A stretch of DNA of 64,000 bases. Origin: Cupriavidus sp. D39 (GTDB taxonomy: Bacteria > Pseudomonadota > Gammaproteobacteria > Burkholderiales > Burkholderiaceae). Below are positions 45,621-54,728 of the stretch, piece after piece. Within the stretch, counting starts at the first letter, position 1; the number at the start of each line of letters is the position of its first letter. The position numbers and the translations under genes were made by a program. Where the stretch lies: NCBI RefSeq assembly GCF_026627925.1, contig NZ_JAPNLE010000007.1, forward strand, positions 1 through 64,000. The letters are read 5' to 3'. Below the pieces are notes generated by a model. The model saw only the letters and a program-made list of their open reading frames with translations. It made no database searches and was not told where the DNA came from.

Positions 45621-47138
45621 ATGGAACCGGCGGTACTCACGCAAGCGTTGATGCGCCCCACGGCCTACCCACATCCCGTGGGCAAAGTCAGCCTCATCGA
45701 GACGCACATCTCGCAAGTGTTCCTGGCCGGCGCCTTCGCCTACAAAGTGCGCAAGCCGGTGCGCTTGGATTTTGTCGACCTCTCCACGCTGGCTGCGCGC
45801 AAAGCGGATTGCGAAGCCGAACTGGAATTGAATCGCAGGATGGCGGCGGCGCTCTACCTCGGCCTGGTACCGATCGTGGCGGGCCCTGGTCAGCGGGATG
45901 TCCGGGTAGGAGGCACTGGCGAAGCGCTGGAGTATGCGGTGAAGATGCACCGCTTCCGCCAGCGAGACCTGTTCTGCGCCATGGCAGAGTCGGAGCGGTT
46001 GACCGCATCGCATATCGAGACGCTGGCTCAGGGGCTTGCCGCGATCCATCTGGCTGCACCCATAGCCGGGGCCGGCAGCGGGCACGGCACGCCGGAGCGG
46101 ATCGCGGCGGTGGCGGAACAAGCCATCGCGCGCGTTGCCGAGCTCGCCTCGGCCACCGATGCAACGGCACACCTGGCGGCGCTGCTGCGCGAGCGCGCCG
46201 CTTCGCTGCACCCCGCCTTTGAAAAGCGGCGGGCGAGCGGGCATGTCAGGGAGTGCCATGGCGATTTGCATCTCGGTAATATCGCCTTGATCGACGGCGT
46301 GCCTACGCCTTTCGACTGCCTTGAATTCGATGCCGGGCTGCGCTGGATCGACACGATCAGCGATATCGCCTTTCTCTTCATGGACCTGTTGCACGCCGGC
46401 AGGCAAGACCTTGCCTATCGCCTGATCAATACCTACCTGGAGTGCAGCGGCGACTACGCCGGCCTGGCATTATTGCCGTTCTACACGGCCCTGCGCGCCG
46501 TGGTGCGCGCCCGCGTGCTGCTTGAGCGGGAGCACCAGCGCAACGTGGCGGGCACGAGCACCGCCGCGGAAATGGCAACGATGCAGATGCGCTGCGTCGA
46601 TTTGCTTGCGCTGGCCAGCGTCACCCTGACGCGGCCTCCGGGCGCGATCACCATCATGCATGGCCTCTCGGGCAGCGGCAAGAGCACCGTTGCCCAGCAG
46701 CTCGCGCTAGCCGCAGCCATGGTGCGCGTGCGCGCGGACGTTGAGCGCAAACGTCTTCCACACAGGCACGTCGCTGCACAAGGCGATCTTTACACGGCTG
46801 AACACACCGCCCGCGTCTATGGGCGACTACTGGCAATCTGCCGGCTTGGCAGTGCCGCTGGCTTCCCCATGATCGCCGACGCGACCTTCCTTGCACGCGA
46901 GCAGCGGCTGCGGTTTGCGTCGCTGGCCGCGCGCCGGGGCGTGGCGTTCTCCATCGTTGACTGCAATGCCGACCTGGCTACCCTGCGCGAACGCATCGCG
47001 GCGCGCGCGCGCCAGGGCGGGGACCCCTCCGATGCTGACCTTCAGGTGCTGGAGTGGCAGCGGCGCGTGCAGGAGCCGCTGGGCAGCGATGAATGGCGCC
47101 ATGTAGTGCGAATTGGCGACGCCAGATCAACCGGCTGA
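45621..47138 (+). CDS. Aminoglycoside-phosphotransferase-like / AAA kinase fusion protein
   Basis: A 505-residue two-domain cytosolic protein. Residues 1-330 are an APH-like kinase fold: AYKVRKPVRLDFVDLSTLAA (ATP Lys), RECHGDLHLGNIALIDGVPT (catalytic loop) and FDCLEFDAGLRWIDTISDIA (metal Asp). Residues 340-505 are a P-loop kinase-like domain with Walker A ITIMHGLSGSGKSTVAQQLA. Such bifunctional proteins are widespread in proteobacteria and of unknown substrate. The gene has its own FNR promoter from the shared box at 45531. Confidence 0.85.
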   Translation: MEPAVLTQALMRPTAYPHPVGKVSLIETHISQVFLAGAFAYKVRKPVRLDFVDLSTLAARKADCEAELELNRRMAAALYLGLVPIVAGPGQRDVRVGGTGEALEYAVKMHRFRQRDLFCAMAESERLTASHIETLAQGLAAIHLAAPIAGAGSGHGTPERIAAVAEQAIARVAELASATDATAHLAALLRERAASLHPAFEKRRASGHVRECHGDLHLGNIALIDGVPTPFDCLEFDAGLRWIDTISDIAFLFMDLLHAGRQDLAYRLINTYLECSGDYAGLALLPFYTALRAVVRARVLLEREHQRNVAGTSTAAEMATMQMRCVDLLALASVTLTRPPGAITIMHGLSGSGKSTVAQQLALAAAMVRVRADVERKRLPHRHVAAQGDLYTAEHTARVYGRLLAICRLGSAAGFPMIADATFLAREQRLRFASLAARRGVAFSIVDCNADLATLRERIAARARQGGDPSDADLQVLEWQRRVQEPLGSDEWRHVVRIGDARSTG

Positions 47139-47175
47139 TGCAGATCAAGCTGTGCCATCGATGCGGAACTAAGCT
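47135..47175 (+). promoter_or_regulatory. FNR-dependent promoter of the nitroreductase gene
   Basis: Box CTGATGCAGATCAA (47135-47148, one mismatch), a 21-base gap and -10 TAAGCT (47170-47175). The box overlaps the end of the upstream gene. Confidence 0.7.
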
Positions 47176-47242
47176 CGAATGACTCCGGCGGTGCGCGTCG
47201 CAGGCCGGTCCGCAAATCCCGAGCTCCAGGAAGAGGTAGGAC

Positions 47243-47902
47243 ATGAGCGAAGTAAAGAGGCTACAGTACCAGCCGATCACCGGCTTATTGCCACGCCCCG
47301 CAAGCGGCGAGGCTGACAAGCACATTGACCTGCCCGCACCCGATATGTCTGGGGGCCTGCCCTTGATGGGCGCGCTTTGGCAACGCCGGAGCACCCGGTC
47401 GTTCACAGAGGAAGCGTTAAGCACCCGGCAACTCGGCGATCTGCTGTGGGCCGCCGACGGGGTCAGCCGGGAGGGCGGCGGGCGCACCGCGCCCTCGCCT
47501 CATGGCTTGAACGAGATCGACATCTATGTGGCGCTGCCCCAAGGCCTGTATCGCTACGACACGGCCCATCACCGCCTTATCCTGAAACGTGCGATTGACG
47601 TGCGTAACCCGACTGGCTATCAGGATTTTGTCGGCCTCGCGCCGCTGGACTTGATCTTTGTCGCGAACTATAGCCGGATGACCGGGCTCGTGCCACAGCA
47701 GCGCGAGGTATTCGCGGCGGTCAGCGCGGGCGCGATTGCGCAGAATGTCTACCTGTATTGCGCCTCGGCGGGGCTGGGCACAGTAGCACGCGGATGGCTG
47801 AACCACCGGGCGCTCGCCGAAGCCATGTCGCTGAACGAGGACGAGGTGCCGTTGCTCGCGCAGACCGTGGGCTTTCCCGTCGACGCCGTGAAACCACAGT
47901 AG
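47243..47902 (+). CDS. Nitroreductase / SagB-type oxidoreductase
   Basis: A 219-residue FMN-binding oxidoreductase. Motifs: LWQRRSTRSFTEEALSTRQL (FMN-binding Arg/Ser), LGDLLWAADGVSREGGGRTA, GLNEIDIYVALPQGLYRYDT, AVSAGAIAQNVYLYCASAGL and GTVARGWLNHRALAEAMSL. This pattern fits SagB/ThcOx-like nitroreductases that use NAD(P)H. Stress islands of this type (and the mycobacterial DosR regulon) often contain one next to USPs. Start ATG follows AGGAAGAGGTAGGAC. Confidence 0.88.
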   Translation: MSEVKRLQYQPITGLLPRPASGEADKHIDLPAPDMSGGLPLMGALWQRRSTRSFTEEALSTRQLGDLLWAADGVSREGGGRTAPSPHGLNEIDIYVALPQGLYRYDTAHHRLILKRAIDVRNPTGYQDFVGLAPLDLIFVANYSRMTGLVPQQREVFAAVSAGAIAQNVYLYCASAGLGTVARGWLNHRALAEAMSLNEDEVPLLAQTVGFPVDAVKPQ

Positions 47903-47975
47903 CGCAGTAGCCGGCCGGCCTGCAACCACAACTGAAGGATGTGCGGGCTTGGCCGGGTCCTCGGCGTGTGCCGGT

Positions 47976-48507
47976 TCAGGCTTCTCTAGGTGATAGCCAT
48001 GCAGGCCGCTGCGCGGTGCCGGTACGTGCATTCGCCGCCTCTACCTGCTCTGCAAAAGCACGCAGCGCCTCCAGCGCTGCCCCGCTGGTCACATCGCTCT
48101 GGCGCAGCGCAATGACCGGTGACGGTGCCTCCGAGGCCAGGCGGGCGACTTCCTCTGCCGCATTGAACCCACCTTGCCGGGCCATCACGCAGATCACCGA
48201 CGTCTTGCAGGTCAGTGGCAGGCTGTCACGCAGGAAGCTGCGCATAGGCGCGGCCAGGTGGCCAACCCAGATGGGCGCGACGATGACAATCTGCTGGCAC
48301 TCGTCCAGTGAAGGGCCGGCGTAGCGGTAGCCTACATGCCGCTGCAACAGGACATCCAGTACGCAGCGGGCATCGCCCAGCAAGACCCGCGCGGCTGGCC
48401 TGGTCGCCGACTTCCGCGATCGGCCAGCCGGTATGCGCCGCCAGTTCTTCCGCGGCTTGGCGTGACGTGCCGGTACGTGAGTAATAAACGATCAGGATCT
48501 TTTCCAT
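47976..48507 (-). pseudogene. Flavodoxin-like protein, frameshifted
   Basis: Starts MEKILIVYYSRTGTSRQAAE, the FMN phosphate loop of flavodoxins, and continues to HTGWPIAEVGDQ. The frame then breaks near 48390-48410. The second frame gives LLGDARCVLDVLLQRHVGYR and IVIVAPIWVGHLAAPMRSFL, with VICVMARQGGFNAAEEVARL at the end. This is a flavodoxin/NAD(P)H-quinone-reductase-like domain of about 175 residues. It ends the minus-strand run USP-BON-SYLF-flavodoxin and is the likely electron carrier of that group. One net base is inserted or two are missing. Confidence 0.75.
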
Positions 48508-48517
48508 CGATGGCTCC

Positions 48518-49123
48518 TCAGCTCTCGATCCGCGTTATCCGCGTGCCGACCAGCGACAGGTTGATCATGATGCCGCTGTTGGTCAGCACGAAGCCCACAA
48601 TGTCGCCTCGCACGGTATTGCTGTCTACGCTGGCACCGATGCCCAGGCTCAGGATCGATACCGATCCGTCCACACCCACGGTCCAGCCCTGGCTGGCGCG
48701 AAAGCGCTCAAGCGCCTGCTCTGTCAGGAACACCAGCACCACGGCCTTGGATCCCATGCCCGCCTGCACCCCGAGCGAGGCGCCGACCAGCCGGTAATAG
48801 GCCTTGTCTCCGCCGGCGCCACGCATCATGCCGTCACCCTGCTCCACGCCTGCCACCGCGCCGCCGGCCAGCACATCGGGAAAGACCAGCACACCGCTGG
48901 ACTTGCCCACCAAGGCCCGCGCGCCGGGATTGCGTACGTACAGGCGCGCCAGTACGGCTTCGCAGCGTGTATCGAGCTCGTCGGCATCCAGCACGAGCTT
49001 GTCGGCGGCACCTGCCCACGTGGCCGCCGGCAGGCCTGCGGCGCAGCACAGCACGGCAGCCCCGGCGAGCGCTTGGCATACCAGGCGCCGCTGCATGGCG
49101 GCAGGCGGCAACGTGCGGGTCAT
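48518..49123 (-). CDS. SYLF/YSC84-domain lipid-binding exported protein
   Basis: A 201-residue protein with a signal peptide (LVCQALAGAAVLCCAAGLPA). The mature part fits the SYLF (Ysc84) domain: VLFPDV-like GVLVFPDVLAGGAVAGVEQG, YYRLVGASLGVQAGMGSKAV and LTNSGIMINLSLVGTRITRI. Such domains bind phosphoinositides in eukaryotes; bacterial copies are periplasmic with unclear roles. The start ATG overlaps the BON gene stop (ATGA). Confidence 0.85.
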   Translation of the reverse strand: MTRTLPPAAMQRRLVCQALAGAAVLCCAAGLPAATWAGAADKLVLDADELDTRCEAVLARLYVRNPGARALVGKSSGVLVFPDVLAGGAVAGVEQGDGMMRGAGGDKAYYRLVGASLGVQAGMGSKAVVLVFLTEQALERFRASQGWTVGVDGSVSILSLGIGASVDSNTVRGDIVGFVLTNSGIMINLSLVGTRITRIES

Positions 49124-49773
49124 GGCCCCACCATCATGCGGTCCACCATCTGGGCCACGCCGGGAGCGGACCACGCCGTCTCGCGGGCGGCGCGGATCTC
49201 GGCCCAGTTGCGCAGCGTGCCGGACAACGTGACCGTGCCGCCGGCGACGGCGATGCGCAGGCGTAATGCATCGGCGATCGCCTGGCGCGAAAGCGCAGTG
49301 GTAATACGCTGTGCGAGATCTGCCCGGACGACCGTCGGGCGCACGCTGATGCCGTTGGCAATGCTGGCCGCGCCGCGCACCTGCCGCACCGTGTCGGCGG
49401 CGGCCGCGCGCTGGTAACCGTGGTCCACCTCGCCCGTCAGCGTCACCGCGCCCTGTTCCACCATCACCTTGACGGTGTCGGGGAGTATGGCGGCGTTCCA
49501 CATCAGCGCGTTTTCGATCCCGAGCGCGATATCGGCATCCGGCCGCTGCCCCTCGGGCGACAGGCGCACGTCGAGTTCGACCACCACCGCGCCGACGCCG
49601 GAAACACGCCGCACCGCTTCTTCCACTGCGTGCTTGGCGGCAAAGCTGTCAAGCTGGCCATTCAAGGTCACCACGCCATCGTTGACCTGGACACCGATGC
49701 CCTCCACGCGGATTTCGGGATCCCACTCCAACTCCTCGCAGACGTCCTGCTTGAGTTGCGCATCGCTCTTCAT
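49120..49773 (-). CDS. Protein with three BON domains
   Basis: A 217-residue protein made of three BON repeats, each with the pattern I-x-V-x2-G-x-V-T-L-x-G: IGVQVNDGVVTLNGQLDSFA, VKVMVEQGAVTLTGEVDHGY and LRIAVAGGTVTLSGTLRNWA. BON domains bind membranes; OsmY is the best-known member. There is no obvious signal peptide, so this copy may be cytosolic. Start after GGAGAACAGG. In the operon USP-BON-SYLF-flavodoxin under an FNR promoter. Confidence 0.88.
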   Translation of the reverse strand: MKSDAQLKQDVCEELEWDPEIRVEGIGVQVNDGVVTLNGQLDSFAAKHAVEEAVRRVSGVGAVVVELDVRLSPEGQRPDADIALGIENALMWNAAILPDTVKVMVEQGAVTLTGEVDHGYQRAAAADTVRQVRGAASIANGISVRPTVVRADLAQRITTALSRQAIADALRLRIAVAGGTVTLSGTLRNWAEIRAARETAWSAPGVAQMVDRMMVGP

Positions 49774-49820
49774 CCTGTTCTCCGGTGCGCTTGTATATCG
49801 TCGCGGCGCCGTGCCGGCAG

Positions 49821-50651
49821 TTAATGTGACATCAGTACCGGCACCGTCATGGTGTCCAGCAAAGTCGCGGTGACACCGCCCAGTACCAGCTCGCGCAGGC
49901 GGCCGCGCCCGTAGGCGCCCATCACCACCAGATCGGCGCCGAAATCCGCCGCGCGCGAGAGCAAGGTCTCGCCGATGGCGATGTCCGATCCTTCCTGGCA
50001 GTGTTCGATGTCTGCGTGGACACCATGGCTTGCCAGCGCAGCAACGGCATGGCTCGGTGGGCTCGCATCGGGCCGCGCGCCCGCGCCTTGCGCGCAAAGC
50101 ACCTTGGCCTGGCCACCGGCGATCAGGGGCATGGCGTCATGCAAGGCACGCGCGGCCTCGCGTCCGCCGTTCCACGCCACCATGGCACGTGCGCCGGGCA
50201 CGGCGAACTGGCCGGCGAATGGAATGACAAGGACCGGCCTGCCACCGTCGAGGATGATGGATTCCAGGAACTGGGTCGCGACAAAGCTGTCAGGGTCGGC
50301 GGGATCGTATTGCCCGGCAACGACAAGGTCGGCCTCGCGCACTTCGCGCAGTGCCATCGTCAATGGATCGCCCTCCACCGCTCGCCACTCGGTTTCCACC
50401 CCCAGGTCCTGCGTTGCGGCCGCGAAGCGGCGGCGCACTTCCTCGCGTGCATCGCTGCGCCGCTGGCGGTCCTCGTCGATATAGGTCGCGGCACCCTCCA
50501 TCAAGTAAAACCAGGCCGCATCCGGCATAAAGCCGGCAAACAGCCCGATCAGCCGCGCATGGCGGGCCACGGCGAGCCGGGCAGCGATTTCAAGCCGGTC
50601 CAGCGCGCGTGGACTGGTGTCCAGGTGGACCATGATGCTGGCGTAATCCAT
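49821..50651 (-). CDS. Two-domain universal stress protein
   Basis: A 276-residue tandem USP. The first domain starts MDYASIMVHLDTSPRALDRL and ends with ADLVVAGQYDPADPDSFVAT, lacking the classic Gly-rich loop. The second carries ADLVVMGAYGRGRLRELVLG then MTVPVLMSH, with the ATP loop. This arrangement is that of UspE-like proteins. First gene of a four-gene minus-strand operon after an FNR promoter. Two decayed relatives occur in the window (32430-32700 and 56032-56165). Confidence 0.9.
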   Translation of the reverse strand: MDYASIMVHLDTSPRALDRLEIAARLAVARHARLIGLFAGFMPDAAWFYLMEGAATYIDEDRQRRSDAREEVRRRFAAATQDLGVETEWRAVEGDPLTMALREVREADLVVAGQYDPADPDSFVATQFLESIILDGGRPVLVIPFAGQFAVPGARAMVAWNGGREAARALHDAMPLIAGGQAKVLCAQGAGARPDASPPSHAVAALASHGVHADIEHCQEGSDIAIGETLLSRAADFGADLVVMGAYGRGRLRELVLGGVTATLLDTMTVPVLMSH

Positions 50652-50683
50652 GACATTCCTGTGCGGTTGGGAGGCCTGTATCC

Positions 50684-50724
50684 AGTCTAGGAAACGCCAG
50701 GATACGGCTATTGACTCAGGTCAA
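50684..50724 (-). promoter_or_regulatory. FNR-dependent promoter of the USP-BON-SYLF-flavodoxin operon
   Basis: Minus strand TTGACCTGAGTCAA (50724-50711), a 21-base gap, -10 TAGACT (50689-50684). The start codon is about 25 bases after the expected transcription start. Confidence 0.8.
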
Positions 50725-50749
50725 GCCGATGACCCCCGCTTACTTCGGC

Positions 50750-51232
50750 TTACGCCGACTTTGCGCCGGCGCTCCCTTCTGCCAACGGCGCGTGCACTAG
50801 CAATACCGGCTGGCGGCATTGCCGGACCAGTCCCTCCGCCACGCTGCCCATCAGCAGGCGCCGCACGCCGCGGCGCCCATGCGTACCCAGCACGAGCAAC
50901 TCGGCGCCCGTCTGTTGCGCCACCTGCTCGATCGCGTTGGCGACGTCGCCCAGCGCCAGCGGTTCGTCCACCATCAGCGCGTTGCATGCCACCTTCTGCG
51001 CCGCAGCCTTGGCCTTGGCTTCGTCGAGCAGGATCTGACCGCCCTCAAGCAGGCTCGCGCGCAGGTCGGTCAGGTCGACGTAGCCCACCTCGTACCTGAG
51101 ATAGCTGTTATCGATCACATGCACCACCGTCAGCTCGGAGCCTAGCGCAGTCGCCAGGCGAAGCGCCTCCTCCAGTGCCCGATTGGCGGATTCGCTGCCG
51201 TCCACGGCAACCAGTATCTTGCTGTACATCAT
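50750..51232 (-). CDS. Universal stress protein (UspA family)
   Basis: A 160-residue single-domain USP (MMYSKILVAVDGSESANRAL). The ATP-binding signature is LLVLGTHGRRGVRRLLMGSV, then QPVLLVHAPL. The start follows CAGGAGGTGC; two adjacent ATG codons are possible. It shares LTVVHVIDNSYLRYEVGYVD with the USPs at 31001 and 55510. Divergent from the alcohol dehydrogenase, each with its own FNR box. Confidence 0.9.
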   Translation of the reverse strand: MMYSKILVAVDGSESANRALEEALRLATALGSELTVVHVIDNSYLRYEVGYVDLTDLRASLLEGGQILLDEAKAKAAAQKVACNALMVDEPLALGDVANAIEQVAQQTGAELLVLGTHGRRGVRRLLMGSVAEGLVRQCRQPVLLVHAPLAEGSAGAKSA

Positions 51233-51304
51233 GCACCTCCTGCATCAGGGAAATCTGCGGATGGCCGGCACGGACACGCCTGCGCGCCGCCCTTGGATGC
51301 ATCT

Positions 51305-51427
51305 AGTGTGTATGCCCGGACGCGCTCGGTGTTGACGCGGATCATGGCATCCGCAACTTTATGGGGCGCCCGCCTGGCGCACGCCATTGACGCGAATCAA
51401 GCGGCGGCGGCGGGCGTCGCCTAGCAT
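51305..51427. promoter_or_regulatory. Divergent FNR promoters between USP and alcohol dehydrogenase genes
   Basis: Box TTGACGCGGATCAT (51332-51345) with a weak leftward -10 CACACT (51310-51305), and box TTGACGCGAATCAA (51387-51400) with a rightward -10 TAGCAT (51422-51427). Both gaps are 21 bases. Confidence 0.7.
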
Positions 51428-51469
51428 GAATGCTGGGCGCCTCTGGGGGCGTTCGCGGAGGATGGCAAC

Positions 51470-52477
51470 ATGCAAGATACGATGCGCGCGATGATCTTCG
51501 ACGGCACCGGGCCGGCCCTGCGCCTGGCGCGCGTCCCCGTGCCGGTTCCCGGCCCCGGCGAAGTGCGTATCGCTGTGAGCACCTGCGGCGTCTGCCGCAC
51601 TGACCTGCACATTCTCGACGGCGAACTCGCGCACCCTAAGGCGGCGCTGATTCCTGGACACGAAATCGTCGGCAGGGTCGAGTCCTGTGGCGCAAGCGTG
51701 ACGGGCCTTGCCCCGGGCGACCGGGTAGGCGTGCCCTGGCTCGGGCAGACCTGCGGGCACTGCGGCTATTGCGCGGCGCATCGCGAGAACCTGTGCGATG
51801 CGCCGCAGTTCACCGGCTATACGCGCGACGGCGGCTACGCCGAGTACGTGGTGGCCGACAGCCGCTATTGCTTCCCCATCCCGGAGCACTACAACGACGA
51901 GCATGCGGCGCCCTTGCTGTGCGCGGGCCTGATTGGCTACCGCACGCTGTGCATGGCGGGGGACGCCCGTGACGTCCGGTCTATCGGCATCTACGGCTTT
52001 GGCGCGGCTGCCCACCTGGTGGCGCAGATCGCAGTAGCCCAGCAGCGCAAGATCTTCGCCTTCACACGCCCCGGCGACGCCGCTGCCTGCCAGCTCGCCC
52101 GCGACACCGGAGCCTGCTGGACCGGTCCGAGCGACCAGCCCGCGCCGCAGCCGCTCGATGCCGCGCTGATCTTCGCGCCGGTGGGTGCGCTGGTGCCGAT
52201 GGCGCTGCAAGCCGTCGCCAAGGGCGGCACGGTGGTTTGCGGTGGTATCCACATGAGCGATATTCCGGCCTTCCCCTATCGCCTGCTATGGGAGGAGCGG
52301 TCGATCGTGTCGGTGGCCAACCTCACGCGCAACGACGGGCTGGAACTGATGCGAATCGCCCGGGCCACGCCGCTGCGCACCACCACGACGGTCTATCCGC
52401 TGGAGCAGGCCAATGCCGCACTAGCCGACCTGCGCGCGGGCCGCCTGGCCGGCGCGGCGGTACTGCGCATCGCCTAG
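51470..52477 (+). CDS. Zinc-dependent alcohol dehydrogenase
   Basis: A 335-residue medium-chain dehydrogenase. Catalytic zinc ligands: STCGVCRTDLHILDGE (Cys) and ALIPGHEIVGRVESCG (His-Glu). The structural zinc site is in QTCGHCGYCAAHRENLCDA, with four cysteines. The nucleotide-binding segment IGIYGFGAAAHLVAQIAVAQ has a GFGAAA fold loop. It fits AdhA-type enzymes that oxidise or reduce simple alcohols with NAD+. The FNR promoter suggests a fermentative role when oxygen is low. A decayed 3' copy is at 10615-11044. Confidence 0.92.
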   Translation: MQDTMRAMIFDGTGPALRLARVPVPVPGPGEVRIAVSTCGVCRTDLHILDGELAHPKAALIPGHEIVGRVESCGASVTGLAPGDRVGVPWLGQTCGHCGYCAAHRENLCDAPQFTGYTRDGGYAEYVVADSRYCFPIPEHYNDEHAAPLLCAGLIGYRTLCMAGDARDVRSIGIYGFGAAAHLVAQIAVAQQRKIFAFTRPGDAAACQLARDTGACWTGPSDQPAPQPLDAALIFAPVGALVPMALQAVAKGGTVVCGGIHMSDIPAFPYRLLWEERSIVSVANLTRNDGLELMRIARATPLRTTTTVYPLEQANAALADLRAGRLAGAAVLRIA

Positions 52478-52495
52478 CCTGCCTGCTGCCGGTGC

Positions 52496-52536
52496 TTGAT
52501 GCAAGTCAATACGTCATCTGGCCCGCCCCCTATGCT
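52496..52536 (+). promoter_or_regulatory. FNR-dependent promoter of the USP gene at 52597
   Basis: Box TTGATGCAAGTCAA (52496-52509), a 21-base gap and -10 TATGCT (52531-52536). It lies just after the dehydrogenase stop codon. Confidence 0.8.
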
Positions 52537-52596
52537 GCAGATGACGGTGGCGCCCATGCGCGCGCGCCTACTTATATCCAGCCAGGAGGACGAACC

Positions 52597-53052
52597 ATGT
52601 ATCAGCGAATACTGCTCGCGGTGGACGGCAGTCACTCTTCCGACCTCGCCCTGAGCCAGGCCATCACCGTCGCCAAGGCCACCGGCAGCGAGGTCAAGGT
52701 GCTCTTCGTGGCGGACGACAGCGATGTCTTCTTCTCTGCTGGCAGCTACGATGCCAACAAGCTCATGGAGAGCATCCTGGCCGTGGGGCGCGATGCGCTG
52801 GCAGCCGCCGCCAAGCGCCTGTCGGAAGCGGGTATCCAGCATACGACGAAGATTCTCGAAAGGCCCGTTTCCCCCGGGCAGATATCCACCACCATCGCGG
52901 AAGAAGCCGATCGCTGGAGTGCGGATCTCATCGTGATTGGCACGCACGGCCGCCGCGGCTTCCGGCGCCTGATCATGGGCAGCGTTTCCGAAGGCGTGGT
53001 GCACAAGAGCAACAAGCCTGTGCTGATGGTCCGCAGCGAGATCCCGGAATGA
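52597..53052 (+). CDS. Universal stress protein (UspA family)
   Basis: A 151-residue USP (MYQRILLAVDGSHSSDLALS), close kin of the one at 11159-11614 (same length; shared SEVKVLFVADDSDVFFSAGS-like stretch and LIVIGTHGRRGFRRLIMGSV loop). The ATG follows CCAGGAGGACGAACC. Upstream in-frame codons belong to the dehydrogenase region and are not used. It heads a run with the L,D-transpeptidase and DUF882 genes. Confidence 0.92.
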   Translation: MYQRILLAVDGSHSSDLALSQAITVAKATGSEVKVLFVADDSDVFFSAGSYDANKLMESILAVGRDALAAAAKRLSEAGIQHTTKILERPVSPGQISTTIAEEADRWSADLIVIGTHGRRGFRRLIMGSVSEGVVHKSNKPVLMVRSEIPE

Positions 53053-53098
53053 GCGTAGAACGCGCACGACAGGCGTCGTGCTGGCGGCGCGCGGCTTG

Positions 53099-54708
53099 AT
53101 GCGAGGCGTCTCGCTGATCCGCCGCGCCGGCACGCCCAGAATTGTGGCAGGCTTGCTGGCCGCATGGGCCTTGAGTTGGCAAGCGGGAGCGCTGGCCGAG
53201 GACGCCGCGCTCTGGTTTTCGCAGGAGCGCCCCACTGCCGACGCGCGGCAGGCCGCGGATATCCTGGTCGCCGCCGCGGCCGACGGGCTGGAACCCCGCG
53301 ACTATGACGCCGACGGCCTGCATCGTGCGCTTGGCCAGGCCGCACAAGGGCCGCCACTGGCGCCGGAAGCCGTGGCGCGGCTTGACGGCGATCTGACCGC
53401 GGCAATGCTGCGCTATCTGTCCGACCTGCACGGCGGCCGCGTCGAGCCGCGTCAGATCCACGAGAATTTTGCCGCCGCACCGGATGGGCAGTTCGATCCT
53501 TCGGCCTACCTGCACGCAGCCGTCGCCAGGCACAACCTGCCCAAGGCCGTCCAGCAGGCCGCGCCGTCGTTTCCGCTGTATGGCACCCTGCGCGAGGCGC
53601 TCGCCCGTTACCGGGCGCTGGCAGGTGATCCGGCCTGGCAGGCACCGCTGCCGCCGCTACCGGGCAAGAAGCTGGCGCGCGGCCAGGCCTACGCTGGCGT
53701 GCCGGTGCTGACGCAGCGGCTGATCGCGCTGGGCGACCTGCCCACGGGCACGCCCGTCCCGGAGCGCTATGAAGGCGCGCTGGTGGAAGGTGTCAAGGCA
53801 TTCCAGGCCCGCCACGGGCTGGAGGCCGACGGCGCTATCGGCGCCGGCACACTAGCGCAGTTGAATGCCTCGCCCACCAGCCGCGTACGACAAATCGAAC
53901 TGACCCTGGAGCGCCTTCGCTGGACGCCCCTGCTGGAGGGCCCGCGCATGATCGTGGTCAACGTGCCGGAGTTCGTGCTGCGCGCCTATGAAGTCCACGA
54001 CGGCAACGTCCAGGTCAAGGTGGAGATGAAAGTCATCGTCGGCAAGGCGCTCGACACGCGGACACCGCTCTTCAAGGAGGACATGCGTTTCATCGAGTTC
54101 AGTCCGTACTGGAACGTGCCACCCTCTATTGCGCACGCGGAGACCGTGCCCAGGCTGCGGCGCGACCCCGGTTATTTCGAGCGGCAGGGCTTCGAATTCG
54201 TCGGTGCCGACGGCAAGGCGGTGACCACGCTGTCGGCGGCCAGCCTCGACGCCGTCCAACGCGGGCAAATGCGCATCCGGCAGCGCCCAGGGCCGATGAA
54301 TGCGCTTGGGGACATCAAGTTCATCTTCCCCAACAACGACAATATCTACCTGCATCACACGCCCGCACCCGGGCTGTTCACGCGGGACCGGCGCGACCTG
54401 AGCCACGGCTGCATCCGGGTCGAAGATCCGGTGGCTCTGGCCAGCTTTGTGCTGCAGGACACGCCCGGCTGGACCGAAGCGCGCATTCGCGAGGCCATGG
54501 GCAAAGGGCAGTCCAGCACGCTGCGGTTGCAGCAGCCGCTGCCGGTGGTGCTCGCGTACGGCACGGTCATCGTCAAGGCCGACGGGCGCGTGTATTTTTC
54601 TCCGATATCTATGGGCTCGACCGGGTGCTGGACGAGGCGCTGCGGCAACGCTCCGCCAGCCGGCGGACTTTCGCCTGGACGAAAACGCGCGCAAGATTGA
54701 GTCGTTGA
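53099..54708 (+). pseudogene. L,D-transpeptidase (YcbB/LdtD type), frameshift near the end
   Basis: An exported protein (signal peptide around GLLAAWALSWQAGALAEDAA). It has a helical YcbB-specific N-terminal domain, a peptidoglycan-binding domain (GVKAFQARHGLEADGAIGAG) and a YkuD domain with the catalytic Cys in LSHGCIRVEDPVALA and His in NIYLHHTPAPG. It makes 3-3 cross-links in peptidoglycan. The last 35 residues are lost by one missing T in the T5 run near 54595; restoring it gives RVYFFSDIYGLDRVLDEALR and a stop at 54708. A GTG at 53078 is an alternative start. Probably a sequence error. Confidence 0.85.
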
Positions 54709-54728
54709 GCCAACCGAGAGCGCGTCCG

